From Chitinophaga polysaccharea (GTDB taxonomy: Bacteria; Bacteroidota; Bacteroidia; Chitinophagales; Chitinophagaceae), in NCBI RefSeq assembly GCF_902150045.1, contig NZ_CABFVU010000004.1, forward strand, positions 124,001 through 188,000: DNA of 64,000 nt. The letters are read 5' to 3'. A model generated the notes under the pieces. That model worked only from the letters and a program-made list of their open reading frames with translations. It did not search any database and was not told the origin of the DNA. Shown here piece after piece: positions 51,613-59,994 of this stretch (its first letter is position 1; the number at the start of each line of letters is the position of its first letter). Both the position numbers and the translations under genes were made by a program.

Positions 51613-52563
51613 ATGGAAAACAAGCAACAGGAGCATGTGCATTTATTGATCATCGGTTCCGGCCCTGCCGGTTATACCGCTGCTATCTATGCTGCAAGAG
51701 CCAACCTTAAACCAGTATTATACCAGGGGATTCAACCCGGCGGACAATTAACCATCACTACTGAAGTCGAAAACTATCCCGGTTACCCCGAAGGTATCCA
51801 GGGACCGGAAATGATGGTGGATTTTGAAAAACAGGCTGTCCGTATGGGCGCCGATATCCGCTATGGAATGGCAACTTCCGTGGATTTCAGTAAACAGCCT
51901 TATAAAGTAATGATCGACGAAGAGAAGGAAATCACCGCAGATGCGATCATTATCGCTACCGGCGCTTCCGCCAAATGGCTGGGACTTCCTTCAGAGCAAC
52001 GTTTGAATGGCAGCGGCGTAAGCGCCTGCGCTGTTTGCGACGGGTTCTTCTTCCGTGGTAAAGAGGTAGCTATTGTAGGCGCCGGCGATACCGCAGCAGA
52101 AGAAGCACTTTATCTTTCTAAAATGTGCAGCACCGTGCATATGCTGGTACGCCGCCATGAAATGCGGGCTTCCAAAGTAATGCAGGACCGTGTACTGAAA
52201 GCCTCCAACATTATCGTGTACTGGAATTCTGAAACAGATGAAGTATTGGGCGAGAACAAAGTGGAAGGTCTTCGTATCCTGAATAACAAAACAGGTGAAA
52301 AGAAAGAAATACCGGTGAGCGCGTTCTTCGTAGCTATTGGCCACCAGCCCAATTCCGGTATCTTTAAAAACTACCTGACCCTGGATGAGCAGGAATACAT
52401 TGTTACAGAGCCAGGCTCCAGCCGTACTAGCGTGGAAGGCGTATTTGCCTGCGGTGATGTACAGGATAAAATTTACCGCCAGGCGGTAACTGCCGCCGGC
52501 AGCGGATGTATGGCCGCGCTGGATGCAGAAAGATACTTGTCAGCAAAAGAACACCACCAATAA
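51613..52563 (+). CDS. trxB: Thioredoxin-disulfide reductase
   Basis: A 316-residue FAD/NADPH enzyme reducing thioredoxin in the cytoplasm. FAD motif GSGPAG near 15-20, the catalytic CAVC (C139, C142) in SACAVCDGFFF, the NADPH motif GAGDTAAEEA and the C-terminal FACGDVQDKIYRQAVTAAGSG are typical of the low-Mr bacterial form. It follows the DUF4249 gene by 20 nt and ends at a hairpin. Confidence 0.96.
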   Translation: MENKQQEHVHLLIIGSGPAGYTAAIYAARANLKPVLYQGIQPGGQLTITTEVENYPGYPEGIQGPEMMVDFEKQAVRMGADIRYGMATSVDFSKQPYKVMIDEEKEITADAIIIATGASAKWLGLPSEQRLNGSGVSACAVCDGFFFRGKEVAIVGAGDTAAEEALYLSKMCSTVHMLVRRHEMRASKVMQDRVLKASNIIVYWNSETDEVLGENKVEGLRILNNKTGEKKEIPVSAFFVAIGHQPNSGIFKNYLTLDEQEYIVTEPGSSRTSVEGVFACGDVQDKIYRQAVTAAGSGCMAALDAERYLSAKEHHQ

Positions 52564-52571
52564 TAAATTGT

Positions 52572-52626
52572 ATAATGAATAGTGGATCTGTGGGAAAGAT
52601 ATCCCTGCAGATCCATTGTTCATTAT
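52572..52626 (+). terminator. Hairpin between trxB and folB
   Basis: ATAATGAATAGTGGATCTG (52572-52590) pairs with CAGATCCATTGTTCATTAT (52608-52626) with one mismatch, and an inner GGGA/TCCC helix closes the loop. Confidence 0.75.
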
Positions 52627-52641
52627 GCCTAATTTCCTTTT

Positions 52642-52992
52642 ATGCTCACGATCGCACTCGAACAAGCCACTTTCTACGCTTACCATGGTTTATACCCGGA
52701 AGAAACCATTATCGGTAACCACTTCGTGCTGGATGTGGCAGTTCGTATACCCGGTACCGTGCCTGTGGATGATTTATCAGAAACAATTAACTACCAGGGT
52801 ATCTATGAAATAGCTAAGGAAGTGATGGCTGTTCCACGGCCTTTACTGGAGGAAGTGGTATATGAACTAACCGATGCGCTTAAGCAACGGTATCCCGGTA
52901 TCCAGCACAGCATGGTTACCCTCCGTAAAATGAATCCTCCCATGGGCGCCACTATCCGCAATTCGCTTGTGTCGCTGGAGAAAGACTACTAA
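52642..52992 (+). CDS. folB: Dihydroneopterin aldolase
   Basis: A 116-residue tunnel-fold enzyme of folate synthesis that converts dihydroneopterin to hydroxymethyl-dihydropterin and glycolaldehyde. ALEQATFYAYHGLYPEETIIGNHFVLDV carries the catalytic Glu of the family and LLEEVVYELTDAL the C-terminal helix; the final MNPPMGATIRNS contains the lysine-containing RKMNPP strand. Length is normal. It is not in an operon with other folate genes here. Confidence 0.92.
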   Translation: MLTIALEQATFYAYHGLYPEETIIGNHFVLDVAVRIPGTVPVDDLSETINYQGIYEIAKEVMAVPRPLLEEVVYELTDALKQRYPGIQHSMVTLRKMNPPMGATIRNSLVSLEKDY

Positions 52993-53079
52993 GCACTATT
53001 TTTTGGGATATGTATGATGTTTCCGTAAATTTATAGTTATAAGTTAATCAACAATTCTTACGCTGTAAAAACCTGTCCT

Positions 53080-53835
53080 ATGTTGAAACGGATCATGGCA
53101 GTTTGCTTTTTATTATCAGCGGTACTGTATGTACAGGCCCAGAGTGTCAGTGAAATGATGGATGAAGCCAGGCAGCTGGAGAAACAAATGAAGGAAAGCG
53201 AAGCATTTGAAAAAGATAAGGAAATCCTCAAAATACAACCTGCTGAACTGGATGCCCTGAACCAGGCCAGCCAGCTATGTTCCCGCATCGGTAACCGGCA
53301 AAAAAACAAGGAAGATAAAATCAGCTATTTCAATCTTGCTAAAAGCTATGCCCAGCAGGCGCTTAAGGTAAATCCCAACAGTCCCGAATCCAATCTGTCC
53401 ATGGCCATTGCCATGGGGCGCATGGCATTGATCTCCGGCGCAAAAGATAAAGTAGCTGCCTCCAAGGATGTAAAAAAGTACGCCGAACTGTCTATTAAGT
53501 TCAATCCTTCCCTGGCACAGGGTTATCATGTTTTAGGCAAATGGAATTTTGAAGTGGCCAACCTGAATGCTTTTGAAAGAGGCGCAGCCAAAATGCTGTT
53601 TGGAGGCTTACCCGATGGTTCGCTGGCAAATGCCATCAGCAATTATGAAAAGTGCCGCCAGCTCGACCCCGCTTTTATTCTCAACTACTACGAACTGGCC
53701 CGCGCCTATAAAGCAGATGATCAGCAGGAAAAGGCCATTGAAGTGCTGAAAAAAGCGCTTACGTTACGTAACATCACCCAGGATGATGCCAGCATCAAAG
53801 CGGATTGCAAAAAAATGCTGGACGATCTGCAATAA
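53080..53835 (+). CDS. Secreted TPR-like protein
   Basis: A 251-residue protein with a signal peptide (cleavage after VQA, near residue 20). The rest is helical with TPR-type repeats: SEAFEKDKEILKIQPAELDA, LNQASQLCSRIGNRQKNKEDKISYFNLAKSYAQQALKVNP, YAELSIKFNPSLAQGYHVLGKWNFEV and AISNYEKCRQLDPAFILNYYELARAYKA. TPR proteins act as binding scaffolds; partner unknown. The stop codon abuts palindromic element C. The relation to RMDN-type mitochondrial TPR proteins is possible. Confidence 0.82.
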   Translation: MLKRIMAVCFLLSAVLYVQAQSVSEMMDEARQLEKQMKESEAFEKDKEILKIQPAELDALNQASQLCSRIGNRQKNKEDKISYFNLAKSYAQQALKVNPNSPESNLSMAIAMGRMALISGAKDKVAASKDVKKYAELSIKFNPSLAQGYHVLGKWNFEVANLNAFERGAAKMLFGGLPDGSLANAISNYEKCRQLDPAFILNYYELARAYKADDQQEKAIEVLKKALTLRNITQDDASIKADCKKMLDDLQ

Positions 53836-53940
53836 CACGGATTTTGTCTGACTCAGGATTATAATGATTTCGCTGATTACACTGAATTTGTTTTTTAAAT
53901 GCTGAAATTTAAGGGAGAATCAGAAGTTTTTCAGATCTCC
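53836..53940. repeat. Palindromic repeat element C (left half plus inner hairpin)
   Basis: CGGATTTTGTCTGACTCAGG starts 1-2 nt after the TPR stop codon and continues GATTATAATGATTTCGCTGA. The inner hairpin AAGGGAGAATC ... GATCTCC runs to 53940, overlapping the last codons and stop of the MATE gene. The right arm is missing. Confidence 0.8.
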
Positions 53941-55262
53941 TTTCCTTTCCATCTGCCACTGCGAAGGTACCAGTAGCTTATTCCGAAGATAATGATCCAG
54001 TAGATGAAATCGGCTCCCCAGGCCCAGTGCAGCTCGCTACGCATTCTTTCAATAACGATATCGCAATACAACAGGTAGCCGAGAACCGCGATTATTTCCG
54101 TTACCAGGTTAATTCTTGTATTGCCGGTACCTACCACGCCACTCATTACCACCGCTGCCACCGCCATAAGTATTGTGCTCAGGGTAATCACCCTGATAGA
54201 TGGTATGGCCATGGTGATCAGGTCGGCGCTGTTGGTATAGATATGGAGCAATGTATAAGGGAACAGGTTCACCACAATACACATGGCCATAGCACATCCG
54301 GCACTGATGACCACAATTTTCCGGATAATGGGAAATACCTGTTCAGGACGCCCCTGTCCTATGATATTGCTCACCATGGTATTGCAGGCTGCCGCCAGCG
54401 CCCAGGTGAAGATGCCAAAGAAACCAAAGATACTGCGGAGCATATTGGATACTGCCAGCGGACGCTCGCCCAGGTGCTCAATAAAAATAAAGAACACAAA
54501 CCACCCGCCTATACTGAAGAGGAACTGAACAATCAGCGGAGCTGATACATTCAGTATATTCCGGATAATGCCCCGGTTGAGCCGCAGGTAACTGAACAGG
54601 CTGTACTGCAGGTGATACCGCCGGATGAACAGGATACTGAACGCTACGCTGCAGCCGGTGATCTCAGCAATAACCGAAGCGGTAGCAGCGCCGTTGAGCC
54701 CCATGGCAGGCAGCCCGAGCTTTCCGAAAATGAGTGCATAGTCAAAAAAAATGTTCATCATTTCCTGGAAGAGGGAGGTAACCGCCAGCACCTTTGAATG
54801 TCCGCTGCCTATATAAAATGCATTGGCCATATTCAGCAGCATAAGAAAAGGGAGCCCCCATATACGGATACGGATAAACGAAACAGCTGCCGAAATGATA
54901 TGGGTATCGTGGAGGCTTTTGGAAAAGAACCAGGGAGCCGCCAGCAATGTGAGCAGGATGGCCAGCCCGGAAAAAAAGAGCCCCACCTGTATACCGTTGG
55001 AAAACAATTGCCCTATACCGGCATATTGCTGCTGGCCGGCCCTCCGGGCGATAAGTACCTGCATCCCATTATTAAGGCCATAAGCTATCATGTACATTAC
55101 CAGGTAATAGATACCCGCAATCCCATTGGCGGCCAGTTCAAATTCGCCCAGGCGCCCTACAAAGGCAGTATTGGTAATGTGGTTGATCTGCGGGATAATA
55201 AGCGCCAGGCATATAGGTCCTGCTATTTTGATAATCTGCCGGGTGTTGACTTCCAGTTGCAT
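53931..55262 (-). CDS. MATE family efflux transporter
   Basis: A 444-residue inner-membrane antiporter with about twelve membrane spans in two halves. Family stretches include GPICLALIIPQINHITNTAFVGRLGEFELAANGIAG, GLNNGMQVLIARRAGQQQY and, in the second half, FSIGGWFVFFIFIEHLGERPLAVSNMLRS with NTMVSNIIGQGRPEQV. It exports drugs or metabolites against H+ or Na+. The start at 55262 is fixed by a TATCTTTG -7 box at 55281-55288. Its last codons overlap repeat element C. Confidence 0.92.
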   Translation of the reverse strand: MQLEVNTRQIIKIAGPICLALIIPQINHITNTAFVGRLGEFELAANGIAGIYYLVMYMIAYGLNNGMQVLIARRAGQQQYAGIGQLFSNGIQVGLFFSGLAILLTLLAAPWFFSKSLHDTHIISAAVSFIRIRIWGLPFLMLLNMANAFYIGSGHSKVLAVTSLFQEMMNIFFDYALIFGKLGLPAMGLNGAATASVIAEITGCSVAFSILFIRRYHLQYSLFSYLRLNRGIIRNILNVSAPLIVQFLFSIGGWFVFFIFIEHLGERPLAVSNMLRSIFGFFGIFTWALAAACNTMVSNIIGQGRPEQVFPIIRKIVVISAGCAMAMCIVVNLFPYTLLHIYTNSADLITMAIPSIRVITLSTILMAVAAVVMSGVVGTGNTRINLVTEIIAVLGYLLYCDIVIERMRSELHWAWGADFIYWIIIFGISYWYLRSGRWKGKEI

Positions 55263-55280
55263 GAATCGTAGGTATAGGAA

Positions 55281-55288
55281 CAAAGATA
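55281..55288 (-). promoter_or_regulatory. -7 box of the MATE gene
   Basis: Minus-strand TATCTTTG, leader about 13 nt to the ATG at 55262; it excludes the longer frame from 55328. Confidence 0.6.
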
Positions 55289-55386
55289 GGTCTATCTGCT
55301 GATCATCTCCCCTTATATAAAACAACAAAACGCCCTCACCAATTAACTAAAAAGAGTATTATTGTAATTCATTTGAAAGGTTAAAT

Positions 55387-56262
55387 ATGCCCGTGGCTTA
55401 TAACATCCATCCTGCATTTACAGTAGACGATGAAACCCTGCTGGAAACTGATCTCACTGCCTGTAATTTACTGGTACTGGTAGGAAACGGAACATTCAGT
55501 TATGTAGTGTTTGATCCGGCTGCAAAGAAATTCCTGGCGTTGAAATCCTATCATTTTACCCCCAGGAAGCTGGCCCTGGCCGACCTGGAGATGATAGAAC
55601 AGGTATTTGACACCGACAAACTGCTATTTACTGCCTTTAAATCTATCCTGCTGGCCTTTAATACCGGCGGAGGCGTGCTGGTGCCGCATATGTACTATAC
55701 ACCGTCGATGAAAAAGGATTTTCTGCACCTGGCTGTACCCGAAAAGATGCAGGAGGCGGTACTGTCTGACCTGCTGCCGTCGTTGCCGATGGTGAATGTG
55801 TACAGTGTGGATAAAGACCTGCTTGGCTTTTTACGCAAAGAGTTTTCTACAGACCTGGTGATACATGCCAATTCCGCCCTGTTGCAGTCGTACCCGAAGG
55901 ACCTGGATTTCCAGGCAAAAGATGGCATTGCCTTCGTGGAAGTAGACCAACAGCGGTTTACAATGACGGTTTATGCCGATGGTAAGCTCCTGATCCAGCA
56001 GGAAGGCGATTACCAGTCGGGGCTGGATGTGGTATATACCCTGGTGAGCACGCTCCGTCAGCTGGAACTGGATGAGCAGCTCGTAAAAGTGAAGCTGGGA
56101 GGAGCGGTAGCTACTGATGCCGGTGTATACCAGGAAATGTATAAGTTCATACCGCACCTGGAGTGGATACAGAGGATACCTGGCTTCAGCTATATCACCA
56201 AAATGCAGGAAATACCAGGCTATTATTTTCATAACTTATATGCGTTAGCGCTATGCGTATAA
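55387..56262 (+). CDS. DUF3822 family protein
   Basis: A 291-residue cytoplasmic protein. NLLVLVGNGTFSYVVFDPAAKKFLALKSYHF, SILLAFNTGGGVLVPH and the AILQ-like GIAFVEVDQQRFTMTVYADGKLL belong to DUF3822, whose members look like actin-fold ATPases (type IV pilus PilM-like shape). It is followed, with a 10-nt overlap, by rsmD and then coaD, the usual order in this phylum. Function unknown. Confidence 0.85.
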   Translation: MPVAYNIHPAFTVDDETLLETDLTACNLLVLVGNGTFSYVVFDPAAKKFLALKSYHFTPRKLALADLEMIEQVFDTDKLLFTAFKSILLAFNTGGGVLVPHMYYTPSMKKDFLHLAVPEKMQEAVLSDLLPSLPMVNVYSVDKDLLGFLRKEFSTDLVIHANSALLQSYPKDLDFQAKDGIAFVEVDQQRFTMTVYADGKLLIQQEGDYQSGLDVVYTLVSTLRQLELDEQLVKVKLGGAVATDAGVYQEMYKFIPHLEWIQRIPGFSYITKMQEIPGYYFHNLYALALCV

Positions 56263-56807
56263 TAGGAGGAACGAGAGGGGGACGAAAGATACAACCACCT
56301 GCAAAAATGCCGCATACCCGACCTACTACAGATATTGCGAAAGGAGGGTTGTTTAATATCATCGAAAATAACCTGGATATTCCATCTTTAAAAACACTGG
56401 ATATTTTTGGCGGTACAGGGAGCATCAGTTTTGAACTCGCTTCCAGGGGCGCAACAGATATGACCATTGTGGAGAAAGACCCGGCAATGGCTGCTTTTAT
56501 TAGTAAAACAGCCCTGGCATTGGGAATAGAGCACCTTAAAACGGTGAAAATGGATGTTTTCAAATACCTTCAGCAATGCACGGAAAAGTTCGACTTCATT
56601 TTTGCTGATCCTCCCTATATGATGGAAACGCTGGATCAGCTGCCCCTGCTGGTATTTGAAAAAGAGTTGCTGAACCCCGAAGGCTGGCTGGTGGTGGAAC
56701 ACACGCAGCATAAGAAGTTCCAGGATTATTCCTACTACCGCTCTGAAAGAAACTATGGGGCAACGGTGTTCTCCATATTTATTAACCGGGAGGAATTAAA
56801 ACGCTGA
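56253..56807 (+). CDS. rsmD: 16S rRNA (guanine(966)-N(2))-methyltransferase RsmD
   Basis: A 184-residue SAM-dependent enzyme methylating G966 of 16S rRNA. MRIIGGTRGGRKIQPP and RPTTDIAKGGLFNIIENN start it; motif I is LDIFGGTGSISFE and the catalytic motif IV is DPPY in FIFADPPYM. Its first codons overlap the DUF3822 stop by 10 nt, so translation is coupled. coaD follows by 29 nt. Confidence 0.93.
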   Translation: MRIIGGTRGGRKIQPPAKMPHTRPTTDIAKGGLFNIIENNLDIPSLKTLDIFGGTGSISFELASRGATDMTIVEKDPAMAAFISKTALALGIEHLKTVKMDVFKYLQQCTEKFDFIFADPPYMMETLDQLPLLVFEKELLNPEGWLVVEHTQHKKFQDYSYYRSERNYGATVFSIFINREELKR

Positions 56808-56836
56808 CCGCTTACTGATAACTCAATCACACTCAT

Positions 56837-57313
56837 ATGAGGACTTGTTTATTCCCAGGCACATTTGATCCTATTACACTGGGCCATACAGATATCATTC
56901 ATCGCGGGCTTGAACTGTTCGACCGGCTGGTGATAGGCATCGGCGTAAACAGCAGTAAAACGCCTATGTTTGCACTGGAGGAGCGGATGAGCTGGATCAG
57001 GGAAATGTATAAAGATGATCCGCGGGTGGAGGTAGCCTCTTACTCCGGGCTGACCGTTGATTTCTGCAGGCAGTTAAACGCACGTTTTATTTTAAGGGGA
57101 ATCCGCTACGTGAGTGATTTTGAATACGAGAAAGCGATTGCCGATGTGAACCGCACTGTGGCGCCCGAAATTGAAACCATCTTTTTAACAACGGTTCCCC
57201 AGTATTCCAGCATTGCCTCCACGCTGGTGAGGGATATTTATAAGTATGGGGGCGATGTAACGCCATTCCTGCCGCAGGCGGTACTTGAAGGCATCAAACG
57301 TTTGAAGCAATAA
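56837..57313 (+). CDS. coaD: Pantetheine-phosphate adenylyltransferase
   Basis: A 158-residue enzyme making dephospho-CoA from phosphopantetheine and ATP. The TxGH nucleotidyltransferase motif is TLGHTDI (H17) after FPGTFDPI; RGIRYVSDFEYE and the C-terminal YSSIASTLVRDI are signatures. It belongs to the DUF3822-rsmD-coaD cluster; coaE, the next step, is at 34525. Confidence 0.96.
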   Translation: MRTCLFPGTFDPITLGHTDIIHRGLELFDRLVIGIGVNSSKTPMFALEERMSWIREMYKDDPRVEVASYSGLTVDFCRQLNARFILRGIRYVSDFEYEKAIADVNRTVAPEIETIFLTTVPQYSSIASTLVRDIYKYGGDVTPFLPQAVLEGIKRLKQ

Positions 57314-57330
57314 TTTTTAAAGCAGATATT

Positions 57331-57762
57331 ATGAAAACGATCTGGCACAATACCAAGATCTCACTGGACCAGTTAAATGAAATGGGAGGCACCACCATGG
57401 CTACATGTTTGGGGATGGAGTTTACCGAAATAGGTCCGGATTATCTGAAAATGATGATGCCGGTGGATCACAGGACCATACAACCTTACGGGTTATTGCA
57501 TGGCGGCGCTTCTGCAGCCCTGGCTGAAACAGTAGGCAGTATGGCATCCGGCCTGATCATTGACCCTGAAAAGCAGATCTGCGTGGGTATAGAGATCAAT
57601 GCCAACCATATAAAGGGTGTGAGGGAAGGCTATGTACATGCCTGTGCCCGGCCTTTGCATATAGGCAGTTCCAGCCATGTATGGGATATCCGTATCACGG
57701 ACGACCAGCATAAGCTGGTATGTGTAAGCCGGCTTACAGTGGCCATTCTGGCTAAAAGATAA
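57331..57762 (+). CDS. Hotdog-fold acyl-CoA thioesterase (PaaI/YbdB type)
   Basis: A 143-residue single hotdog domain: GMEFTEIGPDYLKMMMPVDHRTIQPYGLLHGGASAALAETVGS is the core, with the HGG-A motif and catalytic Glu of the YbdB/MenI/PaaI branch. Such enzymes hydrolyse acyl-CoA or aroyl-CoA thioesters; in many bacteria this one is the DHNA-CoA thioesterase of menaquinone synthesis, but that cannot be told from sequence. It starts 17 nt after coaD, so likely cotranscribed. Confidence 0.87.
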   Translation: MKTIWHNTKISLDQLNEMGGTTMATCLGMEFTEIGPDYLKMMMPVDHRTIQPYGLLHGGASAALAETVGSMASGLIIDPEKQICVGIEINANHIKGVREGYVHACARPLHIGSSSHVWDIRITDDQHKLVCVSRLTVAILAKR

Positions 57763-57768
57763 ATGGCA

Positions 57769-58389
57769 TCAGATATCTGCCGCCCTGAAAACCTCTCTTA
57801 TATTTTCATAGGAGTATTTAAGGTATTTGTCCACGTTTCCCGGTTTGATCCATTGCAGGTCCTGGATATCCTCTTCTATCTGCGGAACGGTTAATTCGGT
57901 GCCGGTAAACAACATCCGGTACCAATAGGTATGTTTCAGTACTTTTTTATTTTTCATGGGATAATAATGGAACGTTTCCGTGATCTTATGTTCCAGCGAA
58001 ACGTTGTGCAGGCCTGTTTCTTCGGCTACTTCCCGTAATGCGCAGGTTTCGAGATCCTCCCCTGGATCCTGTTTTCCTTTGGGCAGGTCCCATTTGCCGC
58101 GACGAAACATCATCAGCACTTCGCCTGCCGGGTTGGTTACCAGGCCGCCCGCCGCTACCAGCGTAGTGAAATGGAGAGATACTTTTTTGAAGAGCTGTTT
58201 TATATCCGGTGCAATAAACACTGCTGCGTCTTTTTTCCCGTCTTCCAGCTTTTGTAATACATTTTCCATCTTTTTTGTATCCGGGTTATCGTATACTTTG
58301 GCACCATTGAGGCGGGCCGGAATGGAGGTGGTATCAGCACTCAGCAGGAGCGGGCGTTCGTTGAGGTAGATCGTAATATTTGCTTGCAT
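57769..58389 (-). CDS. Nudix hydrolase with N-terminal extension
   Basis: A 206-residue protein with a Nudix box at about 105-127 (GKQDPGEDLETCALREVAEE, REUxEE present), inside a normal Nudix fold (78-206). Residues 1-75 form an additional domain (ITIYLNERPLLLSADTTSIP). Nudix enzymes cleave nucleoside diphosphate linked substrates; substrate unknown. A TACATTTG -7 box at 58394-58401 ends 4 nt before the ATG, so the mRNA may be leaderless. Convergent with the thioesterase gene (6 nt apart). Confidence 0.87.
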   Translation of the reverse strand: MQANITIYLNERPLLLSADTTSIPARLNGAKVYDNPDTKKMENVLQKLEDGKKDAAVFIAPDIKQLFKKVSLHFTTLVAAGGLVTNPAGEVLMMFRRGKWDLPKGKQDPGEDLETCALREVAEETGLHNVSLEHKITETFHYYPMKNKKVLKHTYWYRMLFTGTELTVPQIEEDIQDLQWIKPGNVDKYLKYSYENIREVFRAADI

Positions 58390-58393
58390 GCCG

Positions 58394-58401
58394 CAAATGT
58401 A
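58394..58401 (-). promoter_or_regulatory. -7 box immediately before the Nudix gene
   Basis: Minus-strand TACATTTG. Transcription would begin at about the A of the start codon at 58389. Confidence 0.6.
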
Positions 58402-58502
58402 ATTACGAATTGTGAATTACGAATTGAGAATTTAGGAAGATGTAAAACCGGTTCAAGGGGCGCTGCCTAAATTCGTTTGGCGTAGCTCGAGGCAGAATAA
58501 TG

Positions 58503-58549
58503 TTATTCCAAAATGTATGTCCGTTTATTCCAAAATGATAGTACTTTTG
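58503..58549 (+). promoter_or_regulatory. pyrE promoter with a tandem 13-bp repeat
   Basis: TTATTCCAAAATG occurs at 58503-58515 and 58525-58537, 22 bp apart (two helical turns), followed by the -7 box TACTTTTG at 58542-58549. The second copy overlaps the -33/-7 spacer. The ATG at 58558 is 8 nt beyond, so the leader is only a few nt. The repeat could be an operator. Confidence 0.5.
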
Positions 58550-58557
58550 GCGCTTGT

Positions 58558-59193
58558 ATGAATAAAGTAAGCGAAAAACAAGTTGCAGAAAAATTACTGC
58601 AGGTGCAGGCCGTTAAATTAAGCCCTGCCCAGCCTTTTACGTGGGCATCCGGCTGGAAATCACCGATCTATTGCGATAACAGGAAGATTTTATCTTTCCC
58701 TTATGTGCGCGACTATATTAAATCAGAGTTGTGCAACCTGGTGTTTGAAACTTTTCCTGATGCCGCTGTAATTGCGGGAGTGGCTACTGCAGGTATTCCA
58801 CATGGAGCGCTGGTAGCGGATCAGCTGAAGCTGCCGTTTATTTATGTAAGATCCAAGCCGAAAGAGCATGGTATGGGCAACCAGATTGAAGGGGTATTGC
58901 AGCCAGGGCAACCTGTGGTGGTAATAGAAGACCTGATTTCAACGGGTAAAAGCAGCCTGGAGGCAGTACAGGCCATACGTGCCGCTGGAGGTGAAGTAAC
59001 AGGCATGGTATCTATTTTTAACTATGGTTTTGATGTGGCGGTGAAAGCCTTTGAGGCGGCGGGCGTACCATTTTATTCGCTTAGCAATTATTCTGCGATG
59101 ATTGCGCTTGCTGAAGAAAAAGGGATTGTATCTGCCGATGAAATTGCCACGTTGCAGGCCTGGAGAAGCGCGCCGGATCAGTGGGGTAAGTAG
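58558..59193 (+). CDS. pyrE: Orotate phosphoribosyltransferase
   Basis: A 211-residue enzyme making OMP from orotate and PRPP in pyrimidine synthesis. FTWASGWKSPIYCDNRK, the flexible loop with K100/K102 (RSKPKEHGMG) and the PRPP loop VVVIEDLISTGKSS at 120-133 are present. The start at 58558 matches the family; the frame extends upstream to 58513 but that part crosses the promoter. Divergent from the Nudix gene. Confidence 0.95.
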   Translation: MNKVSEKQVAEKLLQVQAVKLSPAQPFTWASGWKSPIYCDNRKILSFPYVRDYIKSELCNLVFETFPDAAVIAGVATAGIPHGALVADQLKLPFIYVRSKPKEHGMGNQIEGVLQPGQPVVVIEDLISTGKSSLEAVQAIRAAGGEVTGMVSIFNYGFDVAVKAFEAAGVPFYSLSNYSAMIALAEEKGIVSADEIATLQAWRSAPDQWGK

Positions 59194-59244
59194 TGAAAAT
59201 TGTATATCACTTTTTTTGTATATTCGGGTAATAATATTACAACT

Positions 59245-59622
59245 ATGCGTATCCTAAAATTAGTAGTGTTGTTCCTGTTTGCCGGCATTGGCGTGGCAAT
59301 GGCACAACAAAAGCAGAAGGCTGTGGAAACAGCGAAGATCAGCACGCCAACTGTGCAATGTGAATCGTGCAAGAACCGCATTGAAAGGTATATGTCGCAG
59401 GAAGAAGGTGTTCAATCAGTGAAAGTGGATTTCAAAAAACATATTACGACGGTAAAATATTATACCGACCGTACCAATATTGAGAACATCAAAACTGGTA
59501 TTGCCAATGCGGGGTATGATGCGGATAATGTAACTGCCAACCCTGAATCATACGCTAAACTGCCTACCTGCTGCAAGAAGCCGGAAGACGGGGGTGGAAT
59601 GGATCCGAAGAAAAAGCATTAA
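59245..59622 (+). CDS. Secreted heavy-metal-associated (HMA) domain protein
   Basis: A 125-residue protein with a signal peptide (cleavage near AMAQQ, residue 20-21). The HMA/CopZ-like fold follows with the metal-binding CxxC (C39, C42 in VQCESCKNR), MSQEEGVQSVKVDFKKHITTV and a C-terminal Cys pair in LPTCCKKPED. It would carry copper or another soft metal in the periplasm. A TATATTCG box (one mismatch) at 59219-59226 may be its -7 element. A terminator hairpin follows. Confidence 0.87.
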   Translation: MRILKLVVLFLFAGIGVAMAQQKQKAVETAKISTPTVQCESCKNRIERYMSQEEGVQSVKVDFKKHITTVKYYTDRTNIENIKTGIANAGYDADNVTANPESYAKLPTCCKKPEDGGGMDPKKKH

Positions 59623-59631
59623 TCATACTGT

Positions 59632-59682
59632 TTCAGCCTTTGGTGCACGGCGATGGGCCGGGTTTGCCAAAGGCTGAATTGT
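59632..59682 (+). terminator. Terminator after the HMA gene
   Basis: TTCAGCCTTTGG (59632-59643) pairs with CCAAAGGCTGAA (59667-59678), then TTGTTT. Confidence 0.8.
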
Positions 59683-59994
59683 TTCCGGTTGTGTATAAGC
59701 GTGCTTGTTTACAGGCGTTAAAATGAAAAAAATGGCCTGGGAATATAGACTCTGCAGGTGCTAAAGTGGAGGATGCTCCGGAATAAATAAACATTTCTAC
59801 CGGTGTTGCCCTATACCGGCATCCCGGAACAGTCATTAACTTTGTTTTCCCCGGCATCCCCGTTGGCATCGATTAGGCCGGGTCTGTTTCTGCAGTTTCC
59901 CAGGCAAAAATGAAAGCCGTTTAATATCTAAAAACTTACCACTATTCCGATACTGTTTAATCCGCTGAAGCATCATTTTTCTACACTCAGGCAA
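59683..59994. other. Gene-free stretch
   Basis: No supportable gene. A minus-strand frame at 59633-59869 crosses the HMA terminator and has no family signature. GC-rich hairpins are possible (ACCGGTG/CACCGG types near 59800), but nothing definite. Confidence 0.5.

Noticed and set aside
59633..59869. 78-codon minus-strand frame after the HMA gene
   Set aside because: It crosses a clear terminator hairpin and has no recognisable domain.
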